A DNA stretch of 12,951 bases from Byssothecium circinans (taxonomy: Eukaryota > Ascomycota > Dothideomycetes > Pleosporales > Massarinaceae): the NCBI GenBank assembly GCA_010015675.1, contig ML976980.1:1148106-1161056 (forward strand), given 5' to 3'. Both the position numbers and the translations under genes were made by a program. Positions 8,290 to 12,951 of this stretch are shown here, in pieces (the stretch's first letter is position 1; every line of letters begins with the position of its first letter). The notes below the pieces were generated by a model. It ran no database searches, had not been told where the DNA came from, and saw only the letters and a program-made list of their open reading frames with translations.

Positions 8290-9741
8290 TCTTTATACTT
8301 ATTCTTAGGCATATTACCTATTTTATAGATAGCTAATTAGAGCGTATAATACTCTTCTATAGGCTAAGAGTAGATTATTTTACTATATTTTCTATATAGG
8401 TAGGGCTTTATATTTATTTCTCTATAGCTTTAGCCTTACTACTAAGTAGAGCTAGCTCTTTATATAAAAGTATTAGAAGCTTTAAGTATTATAATTATAC
8501 TACCTCTATAACTTATTAAAGCTTATAGCTTATATTCTTAGAGTAGTATAAAGAAGATTCTTCTAATCTAGTTAAGTATAGGTATCTTTTTCTTAAGTAC
8601 CTACTACTATAGAAAAGACTAGCCTATTAATTAAGCCTATTCTAGGGTAAGCTTTATAAAGAGAGTATTTAGAAAGTCCTATACTATAAGTATACCTTTA
8701 ATATTAATAACTTTATAAGCTTTAGCTTTAGTGTATAGTATATTTTACTCTTTATACTAGCTCTTACTATCTATAGTACTCTGCTTTACTTTCTTAAGGT
8801 AAGCTCTATACTAGGCGTAAGTAAGGTTTAATATACTAGTCTTAGTTAGGTTAAGCTCTACTTTAAGCTTTTAGATAAGCTTCTAAAAATAGATTTACTA
8901 TTTAATACTAGATTTATTATAGTAGGTACTAAGAGCTTAGGATCTATAGTAGTATTTACCTAGTTTTAGAGGTTCTAAATACGCGCAGTATTAGTAGCCT
9001 AGTTACTTAAGAGTACTTAGTATTTAGTAATTTTTACCTAGTATTAAGCTACGTCTACTATAGATAGTATTTCTATAAGTAGTAGTATTTATAGTATACT
9101 TATTATTATATTTAGAGCGTTAGTAGTATTAGGGTTAATTTAAGCCTGTACGCTTTTACTTATAGTATAAAATTAGAGCTATATATATACTACTATAGCT
9201 AGCTTATATAATCTTTAAGCTAGTAGCTCCTAGTAAGGAGAGTAGTATTAGTTATAGTAGTAGAGGAGGTAATTATACAAAAATTAATAGATTAAGATAA
9301 AAGATAATTATTAAAGTAATAGAATCTATTATCTAGTAACTAAAAGTAGTATAAGGAGAAAAATTATATTTCTTAAAGAGCTAGGCTTATAACTATAGAA
9401 GAAAAATAAGCTAGAGAAGTAGATTTATATAATTAAAGTACTCTTTATCTAAAGGATAAAGAGAGCTAAGAGCGTAGGCTATATAGGTTTCTTAGGCTTA
9501 GAGGAATGTAGTTCTAAAGAGCTCTAAGAGCATACACTCTACGTAATAAAATCCTAGAATATTTTTTTATAATCCTTTTTATCTATATTATATATATCTG
9601 TATTTAAAATTTTAGCTTAATAGCTCTAGTATTTAAATAGTTATTAAAGGTTGAATCTTTGGTTTTCGCTGCCAAGCAAAAGTGGCCGTCTCGGTGGTTT
9701 GGCCGTCTCGGTGGTTTGGCCGTCTCGGTGGTGGAATACGT
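8290..9741 (+). mobile_element. RIP-degraded DNA transposon, right end at 9741, left end cut by copy B
   Basis: The right terminus is clear. From 9741 leftward the inward sequence begins ACGTATTCC, is bordered by a TA (9742-9743), holds three 17-bp subterminal repeats, and then shares about 180 bases with the inverted terminus at 12642-12826. TA target use with such termini suggests the Tc1/mariner-pogo superfamily, but I could not identify a transposase. On the plus strand about 9225-9560 reads as one frame with only TAA/TAG interruptions and a basic, charged C-terminal look (for example KDKES, ERRLYRFLRLRGM). This may be the end of a transposase. The left portion (8290-9220) is extremely TA-rich and I recognise nothing in it; part of it could belong to something else. 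Confidence 0.65.
9684..9734 (+). repeat. Three tandem 17-bp subterminal repeats of the DNA transposon
   Basis: The unit ggccgtctcggtggttt occurs at 9684-9700 and 9701-9717; a third copy at 9718-9734 ends in gg instead of tt. The complement of the unit matches the units at the two termini near the right edge of the window. Repeats this close to a transposon end are commonly transposase-binding sites; that role is inferred. They are strikingly GC-rich beside the adjacent AT-rich body. Confidence 0.9.
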
Positions 9742-9743
9742 TA

Positions 9744-10017
9744 GCTAGTAAAAGATGATCTTTAGCGTAGAGGCTAGTAGGGGACCCCTAAGTAACTACC
9801 CCAGATCGTCTTATAGGGGTGCTCCGAGGGTTCCGGGCGGACCATTAAATGCGGAGATGCCACAGTTAGCTGTCAACACAAAAAAACCGGTGCTTCGCCC
9901 CTCTGCCGTTCTGCTTCGTAACTCAATGTTCTTCTAAATTCTTCCTTGAATTTTAAGCTTGCAAGTATATCGTCAGGGACACCGAAGTCAACGGGCAGTG
10001 TCGGACAGAGGTTCACA
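9744..10017 (+). promoter_or_regulatory. Upstream region of the esterase gene
   Basis: These 274 bases of ordinary composition lie between the transposon end and the esterase ATG. They include a 12-base palindrome TAGGGGACCCCTA-like segment (around 9778-9791), a CGG-containing stretch (about 9823-9841) and a pyrimidine-rich run (about 9929-9948) such as is often seen near fungal transcription starts. No clear TATA box is visible. The transposon end leaves little room for a native promoter, so regulation may have changed when it landed. Confidence 0.45.
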
Positions 10018-11820
10018 ATGTCTCGTTTCTTCGCGATGTTTACCGCCTTCTTGGCTGCAACAGCACATCCGACCTCTAGTAAACAACCAACCGTCCGGGT
10101 GAAAAATGGCACATTGGGGGGCGTTGATCTTTCAGCTTTCGATCAAGAGCTTTTCCTCGGTGTACCTTTTGCGCAGGCCCCTCTTGGCGACTTGCGATTT
10201 CGGCATCCCGCACAACTTAACGGAAGCTGGGATGGGGTCAAAGATGCTACTGCAAGATCCTCTTCTTGCCCAGGCTACACCGGGTTCAGTGCTGGATTGA
10301 CACTTGGCGAAGGTAGGTTGGAAGCAGTTGTTCATCAAATTTTTCATGAATCGTCAGGCTAATGACATGCACTTATTCAGACTGCCTTACTCTAGACATT
10401 GCGAGGCCAAAAGGTATACAAATTCACGACAGGCTACCTGTTTTGGTCTGGATATACGGCGGTGGTTTTCTTGGTGGAGGCACTGCTGATCCACGCTACA
10501 ACACGTCGTACCTTGTGAACGCCTCGATATCAATACAAAAGCCGATGATTGCGGTGTCTATCAACTATCGACTAGCTGGTTGGGGCTTTCTTGCCTCAAG
10601 AGAGATGGCAGAAGACGGGGCACTAAACATCGGTCTCTTTGACCAGCGTCTAGCGCTGAGATGGATCCAAGAGAATATCGCCGCATTTGGCGGCGATCCA
10701 GATGCAGTGACGATTAATGGTGAGTCTGCAGGCGCGTATAGCGTAGGCTGCCATATCGTGGGGTTCGACGGGAATAACGAAGGGCTTTTCCGTGGCGCTA
10801 TACTACAGAGTGCAACATCCATAGGTCCGCCTAGTAAGTTTCAGGCGCATAAAAGTTTCGAGTGCTGATAGATTTCAAGTAAACTCGATCGACGACCTCG
10901 CAACCACTTACCAACTAACATATGACAATGTTACGTCAGCAGTCGGTTGCGATAACAGTACGGATACTTTAGATTGTCTTCGCCGAGCACCATACGCAGA
11001 CCTCTACGAAGCATTGTCGACATTCCTCGATCCAAATCCTGTCATCGATGGAGAATTCCTCAGGCGCCGTCCGTCCGAGTCGTATGAACAGGGCCTCTTT
11101 GCCAACGTTGCCATTCTTGCTGGGACTAACACAGACGAAGGTACAGCAACATTCATAGGCCCCCGAGGTTCGCTAAACACAGACGCCGACTTTGCGAACT
11201 ATCTCGCAGGTTTAGCGTCGGGGTTGGATAACGAGACCGTGGTACATCTTATGGAGCTCTACCCTGACGATCCGACACAAGGATGTCCATTCAATACGGG
11301 CGAGGAAAGATTTGCTCAGAATGGGTACCAGTACAAACGTGGCGCCGCTTTTGCTGGAGACAATAAAATTATCGCTGGACGCAGAGCCACGACACGATAC
11401 CATTCGTCACTCAAGGGCGACAAGAGACGCCCCGTTTACTCGTACCGGTTCGACCAGGCGCCTTGGAATGGAATCCAACCGTTAGTGGCAGTAGACGCTC
11501 CAGTATACGCAACACACTACAGCGAGATTTGCTTTACATTCAACATTGAGCCCAGCGCCAGCGTGAACAATACCAACTGGATCGGCCCATATCCAGAATA
11601 CTATGAGTTGTCGAATCAGATGTCGCGAGCTTGGATTTCTTTTGTACATGGCATGAATCCAAATGGTTACCACTTGAAGGGGTCGCCAGTTTGGCCTGAA
11701 TATGGCACCAGCGAGGAGAACATGGTGTTCAAAGTTGGGCAGAACTCTATTGAACGTGATGATTGGCGCGCCGACCAGATCGAGTATTTGAACACAATTT
11801 CGGCTGCACTGAAAACCTAG
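10018..11820 (+). CDS. Secreted type-B carboxylesterase/lipase (alpha/beta hydrolase), three exons
   Basis: The exons are 10018-10312, 10381-10833 and 10880-11820, which join in frame to 562 residues, a usual length for the fungal COesterase family. The ATG follows CACA and opens a hydrophobic signal peptide (about residues 1-16, cut near ATAHP), so the enzyme is probably exported. It should hydrolyse carboxylic esters or lipids; the substrate cannot be told. Visible landmarks are the early block LGVPFAQAPLGDLRFRHP (47-64), oxyanion glycines GGGF (125-128), nucleophile Ser214 in GESAG (212-216), acid Glu336 in TNTDEG, and His462 in THYSE. Likely disulfides are Cys84-Cys100 (within EDCLTLDI) and Cys273-Cys282. 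Several N-glycosylation sites occur (N30, N68, N139, N145, N266, N275). No frame break or RIP-type stop is seen, so the gene looks functional despite its transposon neighbours. Confidence 0.95.
10313..10380 (+). other. Intron 1 of the esterase gene (68 bp)
   Basis: The donor is GTAGGT at 10313 and the acceptor TTCAG ends at 10380. A branch-like GCTAATGAC lies about 20 bases before the acceptor. Splicing is phase 1 and joins GE to DCLTLDI, recreating the family's conserved Glu-Asp-Cys-Leu block. Unspliced, the exon 1 frame runs into a stop inside the intron. Confidence 0.92.
10834..10879 (+). other. Intron 2 of the esterase gene (46 bp)
   Basis: The donor is a perfect GTAAGT at 10834, a branch-like GTGCTGATA follows, and the acceptor TTCAAG ends at 10879. 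Splicing is phase 1 and continues as an Ile codon followed by NSIDDLATTYQ, in frame with the whole C-terminal half. Without splicing the frame stops at TGA 10865-10867. Confidence 0.9.
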
Positions 11821-12641
11821 CAATGGACAAGTTTTTAGGCGTGCTGGAAAGAAAATTCACATGTGTTGCTTTGCCACGATCGTGACGCCTCAAATATCAC
11901 GGCGCCCGCGCTGCTGAGAGGCCTCGTGTATACGCCCTCGCCGATATGTTCTTACAGGACTTGAACGGTGCTTGCTAAAGTAAAGCTTTAAGATATATTA
12001 AAGGTCCTCTGGACAAAAGCGACTCGTTTCGGGAATGCGTTCGAGAAATATATACTGAAACACCTAATGGTAATTATGTAATATAATCTACTAGCGCCTA
12101 CCAATTAGAGTAAGTGCCCCGACACCGCGCCCCGCCGTCTTCCTCCTTTATCTCCCTCCACCAAATGAATGGCCAGCAGCATCATCTCGGAATCACAAGT
12201 CACTACATCGCCAGTTCGCACAATTGACGTAGCGTTGGTGCCTTCTCAAATATGCTTAGCGCGACCAGCCATGTCATTGAAAACCGATGCGGAAGTCCTC
12301 GCCCGGACCGCACCTTTCTAAGAGCTTTGAGCGTAGAGTAAATCACCGGCAGCCGAGATTCACCACCAATCGAGAACCACCAAAATTAGCCGAAAATCGC
12401 GAAAATGGCGGTTTTCACGACGCAATAACTTGCTAATAGTAGCATATTTTTATATAGAAATTATATAGAAATAAGTACAAAGGTTAGCAGAAAAGAGCTA
12501 TTTATTTAAATCTATATTCCTATCGCAATTGCTGTTGTTATAGGCTATTTGATTTCGTTGCGATTTCCTCATACAAATTGAAATCTTAATTTTGTAAGGA
12601 AATTGCATTAAAATTAAATACTTAATAGCCACCATAGCATA
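11821..12641. other. Intergenic region 3' of the esterase; no recognised gene
   Basis: Bases 11821-11980 are of ordinary composition and should hold the esterase 3' UTR, though I see no AATAAA. An AT-rich patch follows (about 11980-12100). A GC- and CT-rich block runs from about 12110 to 12420, and strongly AT-rich DNA continues to 12641. The abrupt change near 12420, where gaaaatggcggttttc-type sequence gives way to TA-rich sequence, looks like a RIP or repeat boundary. I see no RNA gene and no clear coding frame beyond the small one listed separately. Confidence 0.6.
12169..12321 (+). CDS. Doubtful 50-residue open frame, unknown
   Basis: ATG at 12169 follows a CT-rich stretch (12131-12160) and opens 50 codons ending in TAA. 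The protein begins MASSIISESQVTTSPVRT, has no signal peptide or membrane segment, and resembles nothing I know. Another ATG four bases upstream in a different frame would compete with it. It could be the first exon of a longer gene, a decayed gene start, or chance. Confidence 0.15.
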   Translation: MASSIISESQVTTSPVRTIDVALVPSQICLARPAMSLKTDAEVLARTAPF

Positions 12642-12869
12642 ACGTAAAGCACTATCGAAGCGGCCACACCATCGAAGCGGCCACTTTTTGCTTGGCGGAA
12701 AATCAAACATTTAACCTTTAATAACAATTTAAATACTAGAGCTATAAAGCTGAAATTTTAAATATAGATATATATAATATAGATAAAAAGGATTATAAAA
12801 AAATATTCTAGGATTTCTAATACCTTAGTAAGCTATATAGGTATAGAGAATACTAGGCAACTTTTAATA
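12642..12869 (+). mobile_element. Left terminus of a second DNA transposon of the same family
   Basis: A TA at 12640-12641 is followed by ACGTAAAGC, two 17-bp subterminal repeats and then an AT-rich segment. That segment matches, as reverse complement, 9546-9741 of the element left of the esterase up to about 12826. Past that the sequence diverges. The element is either cut short or interrupted by the next terminus at 12872. Confidence 0.75.
12651..12684 (+). repeat. Two tandem 17-bp subterminal repeats
   Basis: The units are actatcgaagcggccac (12651-12667) and accatcgaagcggccac (12668-12684), differing at one base. They match the complement of the three repeats at 9684-9734 at most positions. 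Confidence 0.88.
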
Positions 12870-12871
12870 TA

Positions 12872-12951
12872 ACGTAAAGCACCACCGAACCGCCCACACC
12901 ATCGAACCGCTCAAAAGCTTGGCAAGGAAAATCAAATATTCAACCTTTAAT
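12872..12951 (+). mobile_element. Third terminus of the same DNA transposon family, running off the window
   Basis: A TA (12870-12871) precedes ACGTAAAGCACC, with two 17-bp repeat units at 12881-12897 and 12898-12914, then a cttggc block and ATTCAACCTTTAAT as in the other termini. It is in the same orientation as the terminus at 12642 and may be nested in that element or stand beside it. Its body lies beyond the window. Confidence 0.75.

Noticed and set aside
1..9600. Genetic-code change or true ORF-free region
   Set aside because: The many TAA/TAG codons sit where Gln and Trp are expected in known domains, but TGC-to-TAC and GAT-to-AAT changes also occur, and the esterase uses TAG as a normal stop. 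RIP explains this better than recoding.
9684..9734. CRISPR-like array
   Set aside because: The 17-bp units are directly tandem with no spacers and lie at a transposon end.
9755..9937. 60-codon plus-strand open frame upstream of the esterase
   Set aside because: It lies in the promoter region, has no recognisable motif, and starts beside the transposon end; chance is more likely than a gene.
9946..10017. N-terminal extension of the esterase frame
   Set aside because: The frame is open here but its first codon is TTG. The ATG at 10018 directly precedes a good signal peptide, so it is taken as the start.
9873..10112. 79-codon minus-strand open frame over the esterase start
   Set aside because: It overlaps the promoter and signal-peptide region and has no recognisable content.
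11482..11823. 113-codon minus-strand open frame under the esterase 3' exon
   Set aside because: It overlaps well-supported coding sequence and has no family features; it is a shadow frame.
12498..12710. 70-codon minus-strand open frame at the right edge
   Set aside because: It spans the TA insertion point and the 17-bp transposon repeats, so it is not a natural gene unit.

Overview
The window looks like an AT-rich, repeat-filled block from a filamentous ascomycete (Pezizomycotina; a Dothideomycete would fit, but the sequence does not prove it). Three things point there. The transposons have been converted to TA-rich sequence full of TAA/TAG codons, the mark of repeat-induced point mutation (RIP: CpA to TpA on either strand). 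The one intact gene has two short fungal introns (68 and 46 bp). Its protein is a typical secreted fungal type-B carboxylesterase/lipase.

Left 8.3 kb: two copies of one Ty3/gypsy chromovirus-type LTR retrotransposon lie in opposite orientations. Copy A (+, 1-3426) enters at the window edge in reverse transcriptase and runs through RNase H, integrase, chromodomain, a 3' region, a polypurine tract and a 460-bp 3' LTR (2967-3426). Copy B (-, 3427-8289) has its 460-bp 5' LTR at 7830-8289, then gag, a long gag-frame extension, protease, RT and RNase H. It stops at 3427, just where A's LTR ends. The simplest reading is that A inserted into B between RNase H and integrase, so the rest of B should lie upstream of the window. 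Both copies are dead.

Middle (8290-9741): RIP-degraded sequence ends in the terminus of a TA-inserting DNA transposon with three 17-bp subterminal repeats. B's LTR abuts this sequence, so B probably inserted into the DNA transposon, giving a three-level nest.

Gene island (about 9744-12420): normal-composition DNA holds one gene, the esterase (10018-11820, three exons, 562 aa). Its catalytic triad, oxyanion glycines, two disulfide pairs and signal peptide are all present. A GC-richer stretch downstream contains nothing I can identify with confidence.

Right edge (12420-12951): AT-rich DNA follows, with two more termini of the same DNA transposon family, both facing right (12642 and 12872). 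The esterase is therefore bracketed by related transposon ends. Nothing here works as an operon. The main story is one apparently functional secreted hydrolase left intact inside a RIP-silenced transposon nest.
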